Made by a program: the position numbers and the translations under genes
Shown: one piece after another, positions 1-11,339 of the stretch
How the letters are laid out: every line of letters begins with the position of its first letter
Position numbering within the stretch: the first letter of the stretch is position 1
The notes under the pieces: generated by a model
Seen by the model: the letters and a program-made list of their open reading frames with translations, nothing else
Database searches by the model: none
What the model was told of the DNA's origin: nothing
NCBI GenBank assembly: GCA_022925895.1
Contig: JAKSYS010000299.1
Span: forward strand, 1 to 64,000
Length of the DNA stretch: 64,000 nucleotides
Direction: 5' to 3'
Source of the DNA: Fragilaria crotonensis
Taxonomy: Eukaryota; Bacillariophyta; Fragilariophyceae; Fragilariales; Fragilariaceae

Positions 1-3000
1 TGCTGTAGTTTTCAACTTTGCTTCCGGATTGTCTTCGGCAATCAGGGCTTCGACCACTTTGATCGCATTCTTAACGTATGTCTTACTTCCCATGGCCCAT
101 TCAACACGACCGTTTGGCAATTGTACCTTCTCCATGTTCGCGCCAACATATATTTCAGGTTCCTTAACGCTCTCAGGTTTGAGTTCGTATAACTTTCCCA
201 ACTCAAGCGTAGTTACCTTTGGGTCTTTCGCAAAGATCAAGATATTGTCCACATAAACCAACACCATATCATGATGCGTTCCGGCGCTTCGAAGCCATAC
301 GTCCGGATCAGCTTGCGATGAAGTAAACTTCAGGTCACGCAACGTCGCCGCCAAATCCGCTCGCCACGCGGCGCCAGACGACTTGAGGCCATACAATGCA
401 CGCGTTATGATGAGTACCTTACCACGATCTTCACCAGTTTCAATACCAGCCTCAAACCATATCTTTTCACGGCACTTTGCGTTAAGGTATGCGTTCGTTA
501 CGTCGCCGGCAAGCACGTCAAGATCATTCAAACCAGCGATAAGAAACGCCAGCCGCACACTGTCACGTGATACCACACTGGAGTATGTAATAGAACTTGG
601 TGTTTCTGTCGTATGTCCACCGGCAACGAACCTTGCCTTACGAGTAAAGTCCATTTTCACATCAAAGATCACATGGCATCAAATCTCTTGAAAGCCTATC
701 ATGGATGGTTCCTTACCTGTTCGCGCCTGCTCCGGAGTCACATCATCAACCCGTCTCCAAGCGACTTTTACTTTGGACATTTCCTTACCTAGGGCATTGC
801 GCCAAATTCCGTTCCGGTCTCCTCGTCGATCGCGATAGCCTCTTCAAGCGTCTTTGATACGCGAATCCCAAACTTATGAGTTGTTCGCCAGTATCGCTTG
901 ACCTTCGCAACAATACGATTTCGTTTTCGTAGTACCGTATGTACCCACCAGTTAAAAGCTGGTTCATTTGTGATTTTATTCGCCACAGCATATTCGGCGA
1001 TCTGGACCGGATACGCATCCTTCAAGTCCTAAAGGCACCCAGTCAGAGGATCCGTCCTTCCAAGTGACAAGAAGAGACCAGCCGCAAGTAGTCACTTCGG
1101 TACCCGGTTACCATTCCGGCTCGTGACGAATCCATCAGCGATCTGGATCGCAGAGTTGTCCGCTCTATGGTCAGTGATTTCGCTCAACAATTGATATTGA
1201 TTACCCTCGGAGTCAACCTGCGCGTACATACATTCGGCAATAACGTTCGCGAAATAATTCTCAGTCGAACCGTCGGTAAACTCAACGACGTACTCGCGAG
1301 TGTCGAACAAGGGGTTAGAATGTGCACGCCCAATTGGCTCACCGGATGTTCCCTTCGCGCGTTTAACGACGCGACCCTTACGCTCGTTACCCGTCCTGAC
1401 GTCAAATATAAATTCCGCATTCAAATCATACTTATCGAGTATATCGCTATCAATGTCGTCGGCATCCATCGTCTCAGGGGCTTCCATATCGCCGTAGTCC
1501 ACCTCTTCGGTTGGCGCAACTGGCGTATCAACGAGCTCGTCTTGAATGTAGAATCCGCCAGTGTCATAGGCGATGAAGTTCTGGACCGTTAAACGTTCGT
1601 CAATTGACTGATCAAATCTCTCGATTTCAAGTTTGACATCGTCGTTCACATAGTCGTCACGTATAACGTGCTGTACCGTTGTTCGAGCGATTACCTTACC
1701 AGATTCCAGCAACAGCCAATAGCAAAGATCACTTCCAACGCCGAGCCATCGAGCGAGTCAACGTCCGCTACCATCAATCTCAATCTTCTTCTGATCGTAG
1801 AACCATACTCGGTCGTAGAACTCAAAATCAATCCACTCGGAAATATCCGGCGTCTCACCTGTCACCATTTCAATTCCAGCAGTGCATTGTTCACGTCCAC
1901 GCGGTAGCCTGTTAAGAATGTTAGCCTCATATATCAAACCATAATCCCACAATCGGGGTGGCACTTTGCATTTTAACATGCGGTTCCTCCATCGCTTCTT
2001 GAGTTCGCCGATTTCCCTTTCGGCTGCATAGTTCTGATTGGATCGTCCAGCTTCATAGCGCTTTAGCCTGATTTTTAATCGGTTTACCTCTTTCATGAAG
2101 TCATTTTTACGGGCCAACAACCTCTGCTGCTCCATCGGATAAGAGTGTGTCAGGAATCCCGACATCATCTGTGAATTTGGTCAGGGCTTGTGCAACTTTT
2201 GTTTTCAATTCCAAAGGGTGCACAGTTGTGAAATTTCCATTAGTGAATACCTGCGCACACGAATTACCTTGCAACGACACGACCTTTGAAAATAAGGTGT
2301 CAGTAAACCAGTCCCCGTTCAGTCGTCATCGGTTAAGGTGCAAGTGGTCGACACTGTATCGTCGATGCAAAGGATGCACCGCCGTTCGTACACCACGTTG
2401 CGTCGTAACCTGTAAAGTACGTCTCGCTGTTTCTAGTCCGATTTTGTCGAAGCAGTTAACTGAACGATAGGAAGGTTCAAGAGCTTCCAATCCGTGGGAA
2501 CACGCGATTCAAAAATGAGGTTTGGTCCGCATGGGAGGAGAGGAATAAACACGGTCTCCAAGTCGATTCCAAGGGAACGATGGGGGTCCCAAGGGTCGTC
2601 GCAAACGCTGTAACCATGAGACCGAATTTGATGTGGATTAATGAGCGAGCAATGCAATTCGTTTCCGAACCACAGGACTTGATCAGCGACAAGGACGACG
2701 GAGTTACCAATCGAGGGGCAGGTGTACGTCGTCGCACATCTGGCAATTAGGATGTTAGGTTTTGGTTGATATTATGCAGAAAAGGGGGATACGTTGCAAT
2801 ACTCACCGGAGAGCTCTAAAAGCTTCCAATTTGGGCCGGCGCAAATAGTGTCAGCATGATTGTCGATTTCGGAGCCAGTACGTCGCGCACTCAAGATTTA
2901 TACTTGCACTTGGCGCGCACCGCACACTGGCGTCCTGATGTCAGTTGTTGTTATTATACGCACCGCGACGACCGAAACTGCGACCATTTTGGGAGCCTCG

Positions 3001-4511
3001 GTCGGTGATATCCGAAACAACGGATTGATCGGTCGGAAAGTTGTTAGGGTTGGAGGTATTGTTGTCGCTGGAGTTGTTGTTACCCGTCGTGACACTGCTG
3101 GTTGAGCGATTGGTGGTGCTGTGACAGTTCGAACTACCGTCACCACATCCGCGACCGCATTCGCGCAGCTGCAGAACATAAGATTGCATAGTTCCAAGTC
3201 GTTCCCATTCTTCAGAAGAGAAATTCCTGTGCGGATCGGTGCTGTCGACATTATTCGCAAACGTGCGACGTGCACTGCCACGGCCACGACCACAACCGTC
3301 GCGTCCGCGTCCACCACGGCCATTTCGTTGGCCAGAGCAACCATCACCACCTTGGCGCGCTCGGCCACGCCCGCCGCGCTGATCATTTGATCCCATTGCA
3401 CTTACGTACCGGCGTTTATTCTCTGTGCCGGTTGGCGTAGTCAAGTTGCGCAGCAGCATGTTCGAAATCAGGCCGGACATAAACTCGGCAGCCTTGTCGA
3501 AGTCCGAACGATAGTTTTGAAATACATTGATCCGTGCGGACACAATGCTCGTATCGGTAGACCGAATACCGCGCAATAATACATCCACACACGTTGCTTA
3601 CCAGTTAGGCTTTTGCTCTTGTCCTTTTCCAAAACGTAAAAGTTTTCCTTGTGTTTGGTGACGTACTTTTCAAATGGGAAGACTTTCTCGTCCTTATAAT
3701 GGAGCCGGGCTATCTCCTCTTTAGCCCTCTCGACGCGTTTGTTGAGCTCGCCCGACCCATCGTAATGCTCGACCAATGCAAGCCACGCCTTTCTACCGTT
3801 TGCAGTCCTGTCACAATCCTGGATCCACGTCCAGGCATCGGACTTGATACAAGCTGCCTTCAACATCGTAAACGAGTTTGTTGTCACGCCGAAAGTTCTC
3901 ACCTGTTAACGGCATCTGATAACGCCTTTCTTCGTCGTCATCTAGGAACAACTCGTGTTCGTCGATATCAGGCGCACAACGTAATCGATCGGGACCTTCG
4001 CCGCTCCCAGAGTTGCACTCAATTTGTTTACAAAGGCAATCTGCCAGTTGTCCCAGCCAGCATCGGTCTGGCACTTACCAGGGTCAATAATGTCAACGTC
4101 AATCTTACCATAGTTGAGTTCCGATTCCTTACGCTCCATCGCATTGTTCATTTCGACAACTGTCCACATCTCCGGGTCAATTTCCAACCCGCGCTTGTCA
4201 TGATCTTTGACCCAGTATACAAGGGCCTGGAGTCTTTTAATCTGCATTGTTCCGAGGACGACCCTTCCAGCAGCCGTGGACGATCTGGCTGCCATTCGCT
4301 TTGCCATTTCGGATACGTCAGAGTCGCCGTTCATGGCCCCAAAGGCCTCAATTGAGTCAAGCCCTTCTGTGTTAATGAAAATGTTGCGACTGGTAGCGTT
4401 CGTAATTCCACAGATTTGAAGTACATCGTGAACTGGGTTTGGTGGTTGGGGTACGGCGAGAACAGGGGCGGCAACAGCCGGGGCCTCATCGACAACTGGT
4501 TCAGCGTCCAT
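1..4511 (-). mobile_element. Copia-type LTR retroelement A (CoDi-like), broken, truncated by the window edge
   Basis: This is the 5' part of a Copia-type element read on the minus strand. Going leftwards from 4511 there is a Gag-like region, then a Gly/Arg/Asn-rich stretch, integrase-like sequence, and a reverse transcriptase start with a Copia-like ALYGLKSSGAAWR block and a YVDN variant of the catalytic box near the left edge. The rest of pol and the 3' LTR lie outside the window. The reading frame is broken in several places, so it is a fossil copy. No LTR pair can be defined here, so the age cannot be estimated. Its pol differs clearly from elements B and C in this window, so the three are separate lineages. 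Confidence 0.8.
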
Positions 4512-5463
4512 CTGCGTGGAAACGCCTATGCGTTAGTATGCATACTTGCATTTTCGTCCGGTCCATACCACTACGGGTAGGATGTGAGGCGGGTCACTAT
4601 CCGGTCGGTACAGGGTGATCAGTCCTGACCTCATCGAATTGTTCTGTGCCTCACGGGAGCCAAAGGCTCATTATAGAACGTGGGCCGATGATATCGAACG
4701 CTGACGCCCGCCATGTGGCCAACAAAGGTGTTACGAACAGCGTATATCGAATATCATTAAACGCGAAGCAAGATTTCCTGGGGTTTTCTACAGATTCCGC
4801 AGTAAAATGTGGTATATATAGTTTCATGCGAGTCACGAATGTCATGAATGACGCGAAACGAATCTTTCCTGACAATGAGAATTTCATTCGCCGTTGAGGC
4901 ACCTTTCCCTCTGCCATTTCCATTGCTTCTTTCGATCTTTACTGGGTCTGATAAACCGTTTCAATCCGTACGTGACGACGAATTCTTACCTTGACAGGGG
5001 AAAGTACAACAATATCGAGTAAGTAACACGGTAGTAAAAGGATAAGCAATAAAACTTGTGAACTCTATACATACGTTCAGTTACGACCGTAGACCAACCC
5101 GTATTTCATACCGTACCGTACATACTTAAACGGAGTGTCGTATGATGACGAAATAAGAGTGCTACCTGGCCGGTACGTTGTTCCTGGTACTATGGCTTGT
5201 TTCACATAAATCTTACATATCGTTGACCGTACGTAGGCTCCGTACAAAATCCAGGAGGTCGCAGCGATACATACAAGGATGGCTGACTCGCATGCCAACA
5301 TAGCACGGTCGACTGCACGCAAAAAAGAGATTCGCAGACCATGATGGTGCGACGACAATTGCACTAACTTCCATTTCGAAACTGCCCGAGCTTTTGTTGC
5401 GTCTCGCTGAACAATACTGTTCACAACAATCTTTAGCTTGTGAGGGAGGGGAGTTGAGGCAAA
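4512..5463. other. Non-coding stretch between element A and the transposase gene
   Basis: No convincing gene is seen. The part next to 4511 is probably the leader or 5' LTR of element A; a TATA-like run lies near 4812-4820. The short reading frames on both strands resemble nothing I recognise. The stretch near 5040-5230 is rich in GTAC-type words like other intergenic DNA of this window. Confidence 0.4.
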
Positions 5464-7722
5464 ATGAAGACACTGCGAACATATTACGAGTGTTGGCTTC
5501 AGGTCATCAAACAAAAGCGGTACCAAGACAAGTGGCTGTCGGACGAGACTTTTTTTCGAGCAATCAAGGCGCAGTTTCCGTCATTAGAGACCCTTGGATT
5601 CAACAGGGGTATGATGAACAAGGCAATTTCGTCGTGCGGAGGTGCAGTACTGGACGATTTCACCGAAACGAACCAAACTGGACAATTTCGACGCAAGGCG
5701 CAAGGTATTGATGTGTATGGAAATCCCAAACAACACATCTGGGGATATTTTGTTACAGAACCAGGAGGATTGGTTGAACGCCCGCCGGATGGAGGAAAGA
5801 GGAGTTTTTTATCACTCTTGCAAGATGAACGAATAAATGATCGATACAGTGTTGCTCGTGGTGCATCCAAAGTGGTTGATCTGACAAACAAAATTCAATT
5901 GCAATCAAAAGCAAAAAGAAGATCTGAAGCGGTAGCAGGTGCTGCAGCTCAGGCAGCTGAGAGTAATAAGAAAGCAAAGGCTTCTTCTTTTGCTGAAGCT
6001 GCTGCTGCCGGCTCGGCATCTGCCAAGATCATGATTGCGAGTTACTGGGACAGTCCAGAGGCAAAAAAGCTGTTCCTTGGGAGCTCAACGGACCACCGAA
6101 GCGTTGTTGAAGTTCTCCAGGATAGAATAGAAAGGCTTCAGCAAGTCAACAAGAGTCCTGATGGCTGGAGAGATCTCATTGAACGACATGATGTCGACAA
6201 CCTTTGTTCTGCCTACGATGTATTTATAACTCGACAAAGATGTTCTATATTGTGTTTAGCCTATACGATCGCGTTGGAGGAGATGAACTCCGCCCGGTGG
6301 GTAGAAGATTGCTGTACCCAAGCTATATATGATAGCAGTAGGATGGGTATTGAAGCGGCAGCTACCAACGAACGCACGGTAGCAGGTTGGAATATCATGC
6401 TACGAGCGAATCGAGAGCATTTTCCACTGCCCGATCCAAAGATCAATAAACAACAGCGACCACTGCCTGACCTTCTTGAGTACTTTCATGAAGAAATAAC
6501 ATTACCATGGACCGGGTACTGCAATACAAACCTTGCCGACCTCACAGCGGAATCAGCACGAAACGAGCGCATCACAAAGATCATTCCGAAATGCATCCAA
6601 TCACAAGAAGCAAACGAGAACGAAGACGACGAAGAAGAGCACGAACAATTAAGCAGTATTGCTGAGGATAAAGGCGAGGACACAATTACTACTAATGAGC
6701 AGACAAAGAACAACCAAAAGCAAACAACAATTAAAGACTGTCTGCTTTCTCGTTATATCGAACATCCTATTTCAATTAGTACGACCTGGCGTTGGCTGCG
6801 ACGTGTTGGATATCGTCACGACAACCGTAAGAAATCATTCTTTGTTGATGGACACAAACGGCCTGACGTGGTGTTCTATCGCAATGACTTTTGCACAAAC
6901 TACTTGTCAAAGCTGGAACCTCGTACGTATAGATGGATCCAAGTGACGAAGCGAACTGTCGAGGAGTGGAAGTTAGAGAAACGAATCGCAAACGACTTGG
7001 CAAGTCAAGGATACGCTTACCAGGATCCAAATACGGGAGACGAAATGGTTGAATTTCACGTTGATGATTATGAATTTCTCCATTCGGTTGCGAACGAAAT
7101 GGGCTTCGGAGCGTTCGGAGGTAACCTGAGTGTTCGCAAACAACCAGGTACAAAACCACTGATGATTTTTGGACAAGACGAGAGTGTTTTTAACCAGTTC
7201 CTTTTGAAAACGCGACAGTGGGTGAGCCCAGACGGTCGGCGTGCACTGCTTCCAAAGACTGACGGCTTGAGTCTAATGCTTTCAGCCTTTCAATCAAGAG
7301 AAACAGGATTTGGAGTGCATATCAGTCGAATGCAGATGGACGAGATAAACGAGACACGTCGGGGGACAAACTATGCTGACATGGATGCTGCGATTGCAAT
7401 CCACGGTCAAGTTGCAAAAAAGAATCTGGAAGAATCACCATTTGTAGTGAGTTTTGAGTTAGGAACAAACAACGAAGGTTATTGGACTTACAATCACATG
7501 AGCATTCAATTTGAAGACTGCGTGGATTGCATCAAGGTACTATACCCGCAGTTCGACTTTGTGTTTCTATTTGACCATTCACAGGGACATGCTGCGAAGA
7601 AGCTGATGGGTGGTTTGGATGCTTATAGCATGAACCGAGGCTACGGAGGAGCACAGCCGATGATGCGTGAATCAAAAATCAGGAGCATGACGGATACCTC
7701 GGATTTAATGCACGTACCTTAG
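5464..7722 (+). CDS. DDE-superfamily transposase, N-terminal part and first two acidic catalytic motifs (DNA transposon)
   Basis: A 752-residue frame that looks like a transposase of a plain DNA transposon. An Ala/Lys/Ser-rich middle part and an acidic Glu/Asp segment are followed by a DDE-type core. A GQDES motif (about residue 570) and a FDHSQGHAA motif (about residue 703) correspond to the first two acidic residues of the DDE triad as seen in IS630/Tc1-like superfamily endonucleases of fungi and diatoms. The third acid lies in the next frame downstream. The protein sequence continues one frame back from about 7675, beside a run of five A, which suggests loss of one base or, less likely, -1 frameshifting. 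No terminal inverted repeats were found by eye, so the element's ends are unknown. Confidence 0.65.
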   Translation: MKTLRTYYECWLQVIKQKRYQDKWLSDETFFRAIKAQFPSLETLGFNRGMMNKAISSCGGAVLDDFTETNQTGQFRRKAQGIDVYGNPKQHIWGYFVTEPGGLVERPPDGGKRSFLSLLQDERINDRYSVARGASKVVDLTNKIQLQSKAKRRSEAVAGAAAQAAESNKKAKASSFAEAAAAGSASAKIMIASYWDSPEAKKLFLGSSTDHRSVVEVLQDRIERLQQVNKSPDGWRDLIERHDVDNLCSAYDVFITRQRCSILCLAYTIALEEMNSARWVEDCCTQAIYDSSRMGIEAAATNERTVAGWNIMLRANREHFPLPDPKINKQQRPLPDLLEYFHEEITLPWTGYCNTNLADLTAESARNERITKIIPKCIQSQEANENEDDEEEHEQLSSIAEDKGEDTITTNEQTKNNQKQTTIKDCLLSRYIEHPISISTTWRWLRRVGYRHDNRKKSFFVDGHKRPDVVFYRNDFCTNYLSKLEPRTYRWIQVTKRTVEEWKLEKRIANDLASQGYAYQDPNTGDEMVEFHVDDYEFLHSVANEMGFGAFGGNLSVRKQPGTKPLMIFGQDESVFNQFLLKTRQWVSPDGRRALLPKTDGLSLMLSAFQSRETGFGVHISRMQMDEINETRRGTNYADMDAAIAIHGQVAKKNLEESPFVVSFELGTNNEGYWTYNHMSIQFEDCVDCIKVLYPQFDFVFLFDHSQGHAAKKLMGGLDAYSMNRGYGGAQPMMRESKIRSMTDTSDLMHVP

Positions 7723-8625
7723 AGGTTGGCGACACGCAGTCGTTTGTGTTCACCTTGGACGATGATGGACCATTTTGGATGACGCCACAAGAAAGGGAGC
7801 TCACTCGAAACGACCGTATACTACCTCCTGCACCAGGAAACCCTCGAATGAGAAACAAGACCATTGCTGAGCTAAAAGCCGAACTTGGGCCCCTCGATGT
7901 TTTGAACGACCGTCGCCAGTATCGACTTGCAGAATTACAACAAATTGCGAGGGAGGATAGGAATTTAGAAACGAGGGTTGAGAGGACACGAGAGAGAAAA
8001 GGTTGGGCGGGTCAGCCGAAAGGTCTGCTGCAAGTCCTATGGGAGCGAGGATGGATTGATGAAGGTCAACTTGAAAGATATACAATTGATGTAGCAAAGG
8101 ACAGCGACGGCGAAGTTTTAGAGGATGCAGAGCGTTGGAGCTTGAAGTATCTCATGGCTTCTTGCCTCGACTTTGCCGAGGAGATGACCGCACTTCAACA
8201 CGTTGGAAAGGAACTTGGTGTTTCGGTTATCATCACTCCAAAGTTTCACGCGGAAATGGCTGGCGAAGGAATTGAGTATAGTTGGGGAGTGGCTAAATGT
8301 GTTTATCGTCGCAAACCGTTGGAATCTAAAAGGGAAAGACGGGTTTCAAGGCGTTAGTGAAGCGATTGCACAAGTAGAGAAGTCCTGACAACAGCAACTG
8401 TTCGAAAGCTCACGACGTGCTCGATTGTACATATGTGCATATTATGCACTCCATCAGCACAAGATGCACAATTGTGAGGATGACACACCAGCACTCTCCT
8501 TGCCTCTAATTGAACGTATTACGAAGGAATTCAAAACTCACCGAGCTGCAGTTGACTTCGATGCAGGCTTTGTCAGGAGCTTTGTCTCATCAGCAATACT
8601 TGGGAACAATGTGATAATGGAGTGA
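7683..8625 (+). pseudogene. DDE transposase, C-terminal part, in shifted frames
   Basis: This continues the frame starting at 5464. From 7683 the frame reads GYLGFNARTLEVGD and carries on to 8357. It contains a KFHAEM...GIEYSWG block that matches the third catalytic acid region of this family (usually HCELNPIE..WG), so the Glu near 8270 is the likely third acid. After about 8320 the family-like sequence is spread over other frames (FKALVKRLHK, then RRARLYICAYY) and ends at a stop near 8625. With at least two or three frame offsets and one in-frame stop the gene looks inactive as written, or affected by base errors. Confidence 0.55.
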
Positions 8626-8951
8626 TTCTGAAACTATGAAAACGTATCCTAGCAGCTGATGGGCCAGCTGCCGACAAGCAATGTTTGCGTCAACTAAGTT
8701 TTCAGAATACTGAGTCTACGTATGCCTACGATATGTAGCCCCAGGGTGAAATAAGCCATACTAGTAGTTAATCGGATCTCGATACACCGCGTATTCTCAA
8801 TTCCGAACATCAACCTACCGGCTACCGGTAGAGTTGATACCCTTTTACAATTACCTGTAGTACTAGTACCACGTACCGACACAGGTGATCAGGCCCGGCC
8901 CCTGGCGACGTTCCTGACACTCCTGGTAGGCGTTGCTCTCCCTCACATGGT
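8626..8951. other. Intergenic stretch, nothing recognised
   Basis: No gene or RNA is seen. It contains short CCGGTA and GTAC palindromes near 8818-8875. It probably holds the 3' end of the transposon and the promoter of the hydrolase gene downstream. Confidence 0.4.
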
Positions 8952-8996
8952 TTGGATGTGCTTGAGCGTACAACGGGAAGGGCGAAGGCCTCGATC

Positions 8997-9995
8997 ATGA
9001 TACAAACTCGCCAATCGTCAAAACTGCAATGGGGGTGTCGTTTTCTCCTTTTGGTTGGCATGCCGACAGTCGCCCACGCAGTGAAAAAGACGAGACTTAC
9101 GTGGGTCAACGGGATTGCATACGGTTTGCATCACATGGAGGCGGAAAAGCACAACATATCGAAGTTCTTTGGAGGGAAGGAAGTTGAATACTGTCACAAT
9201 CCAACGTCCATGTCCAACGACGACGATCTTTTTGGTTATTACACCGATCTGACTCAAGCTGGTACACAAAAATTAGGACGAATGACTGCTGAAGTCAACA
9301 TGCTTGTGGATCATCTTCGGGCAGCAATCTCCAAGGTGGGAAAGCGTGGGAAGGTCATCCATATTGCCCATTCCCATGGCGCGCTGCTCACATCTCTCGC
9401 GTCCAAGCTGTTGACGCCACTGGAAATGAGTCAACTTGAAATTATCGCCTTTGGAGGAGCCGCTGCACTTCGCAAGACACCGCAGACACCCTTTCATCGT
9501 GTCATCAATTACTATTCAGTAAATGACCCTTTGTTGCTTGTCGTCCCTGTTGCGGCGCAAGCGCTCCGATCTGGCATTGTCGGGGACGATGAAGAATTTT
9601 GTTTCTTGGCACCTCGCATCGGAGATCCGGCTAGAGACCATGCCTTACTGGCTCCGACGTATGCGCAGGCATTAGCGTGGGAAGGTCGGAGATTTCAAAA
9701 TCAGTATCAAAGCATTGCGCACCGAACGTCGAGGTCCGTATTTTTGTTTCTGGTAGCTCTAGTATATGCACTGTCCCAACGAATGCAGGAATTCTTCCGC
9801 GCAGTTCTGCGAAAGACGCTGCTGCCACTTCTTCAAATACTACAATATCTTTGGCAAAGGGGAACGCTACTTGTGCAGGCACTTGCGACCCTATTTGTCG
9901 CGATCTACTTATCGATCAAACACTCTCTTGTCAAGGACGAATACCAGCCGGCTCAAGTCGCCATTGATATGGCGTACCGCGACGATGTCTCCTAG
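8997..9995 (+). CDS. Lipase-like alpha/beta hydrolase with N-terminal signal and C-terminal membrane segments
   Basis: A 332-residue protein if the ATG at 8997 is used; an in-frame ATG at 8952 would add 15 residues without extending the signal. Residues about 14-26 form a hydrophobic segment ending PTVAHA, a good signal-peptide cleavage site. Around residue 125 an IAHSHGALL motif fits the nucleophile elbow of alpha/beta hydrolases (small-x-Ser-x-Gly). An Asp in YYSVNDP and a His in DPARDHALLAP are candidates for the other triad members. Two hydrophobic segments near the C-terminus (VFLFLVALVYAL and LLVQALATLFVAIYL) suggest membrane anchoring in the secretory pathway. The substrate cannot be inferred. 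The family assignment rests on the elbow motif and topology only. Confidence 0.6.
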   Translation: MIQTRQSSKLQWGCRFLLLVGMPTVAHAVKKTRLTWVNGIAYGLHHMEAEKHNISKFFGGKEVEYCHNPTSMSNDDDLFGYYTDLTQAGTQKLGRMTAEVNMLVDHLRAAISKVGKRGKVIHIAHSHGALLTSLASKLLTPLEMSQLEIIAFGGAAALRKTPQTPFHRVINYYSVNDPLLLVVPVAAQALRSGIVGDDEEFCFLAPRIGDPARDHALLAPTYAQALAWEGRRFQNQYQSIAHRTSRSVFLFLVALVYALSQRMQEFFRAVLRKTLLPLLQILQYLWQRGTLLVQALATLFVAIYLSIKHSLVKDEYQPAQVAIDMAYRDDVS

Positions 9996-10172
9996 CACGA
10001 GGACGATGTCCAAGACGCAGTAATGGGATGGCAAACGAACAACGGGATAGGCGCATAATATTTTTGTCAGGCCATACTGTTCCTGCAGTCAGTGATGCAA
10101 CGATTGCGGACGTGCTTTGTTCCATCGTTACAAGAACTTTTTCGAATCCGCAGAGCTCTCATGTTTCCAAAA

Positions 10173-10941
10173 TCAGGCTCGTTGCTGCATACATTCACTC
10201 TCCCATTTGATCAGATCATCATTTGCTTTTCGATATGCCTCCTTGGCAGCTTGCGAGGCTTGTCGTAGCATAGTTTTCTGGGTACAACCGGTGCAGCGTT
10301 GGAATAAGGGATTATTTCAGTAGTGGATGAATTCAGTAAACACAGCGTACCTTGGACAGGGTCTCCTTGATTTGCATGGCCAGACTCGAAACTTCTTCAT
10401 CCTCTGGTTCTTCTAGACCATCGGCGAGCCTGGCTTCAGCTTCCACTAAATCTTTCTGTTGTGTCAGCTCTTTATCATCCGCTTGCATCTCTCGAGCTCG
10501 TCGCTCTAGGAACTCCAACCGATCATGCTCCAATTTCGTTTTCATCCGTCGACTCTCAATACGACGTTCCAAAAACTGTTGGTACAGTTGACGTTTTGCC
10601 TGGTGCTTGGCGTAAAGTTCTTGAACGGAACGCTTCCATGCCGCTTCTATCCCGTCTGCCTGTTCCTTCCACCGGGCCGCTTGTCGTTGTAACGTTCGAT
10701 TCGTCTCATGTTCTTCTTGTTGTTGCTCTCGCACTCGAGTCAGTTCCAATTCAAAGCCATGGCGAGCTCTTAGAATTTGCAACATACTTTTGCGGACAAT
10801 AGAATTCCGTTGGGTTTCGAGATGCAACACCGATCGGGCCTGATTGTGTTCCAGTTCCGCAAAGTCGCGGAGACCGCGTTCCGACGCCAACAACAAGGCT
10901 CGATCCTGAATTTGAACGGCTATCGATGCAAGATCTGTCAT
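10173..10941 (-). CDS. Coiled-coil protein of unknown function, two exons
   Basis: Exon 1 is 10941 to 10351. A 73-bp intron (10350-10278) starts GTACGC and ends ACCCAG on the minus strand. Exon 2 is 10277 to 10173. The junction is phase 0 and gives 231 residues ending CMQQRA. I chose the ATG at 10941. Nearly the whole protein is charged and rich in Glu, Gln, Arg and Leu (REQQQEEHETNRTLQR and similar), as expected for a long coiled coil, with an acidic EEPEDEE break before the splice site. No signal peptide or membrane segment is visible. It is transcribed away from the neighbouring recA gene. I do not recognise the family. Confidence 0.65.
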
Positions 10942-11339
10942 GTTTGTAACCACGTTGCAATAAAGAGTCGGAGTAGTGTTATTACGGATGATTCGAGATG
11001 GTTGGATGCGTAAATTGATAACACTGTGTTCCTACGTTCGTCGTTCCTTCGAGTGGGCCTGGATCTGTTTTAGTGGGATGATTCTACGGATTCTGTCTAC
11101 CGTAGGTCTAGTAGAATTGGCGCGCCGAAGATTTCGGAGCTTGGCTGGTTTCGTCTCTCTACTACTATGACATACGGTACTTGTAGTACTGTACATGTAG
11201 GATGGGGAAGGTATCCTTTAACCTTACGGAAGAAATGGTTTCATATTTTGACTGTGTTCACAACTCTCGAAGCCAATCTACATTATATATTCAATCCCTG
11301 TGCTTATCCTATCAATCACATAAACTTCCTTCCGACACG

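Noticed and set aside
5077-5526. 149-codon minus-strand frame upstream of the transposase
   Set aside because: Low-complexity composition, no domain, overlaps the transposase start.
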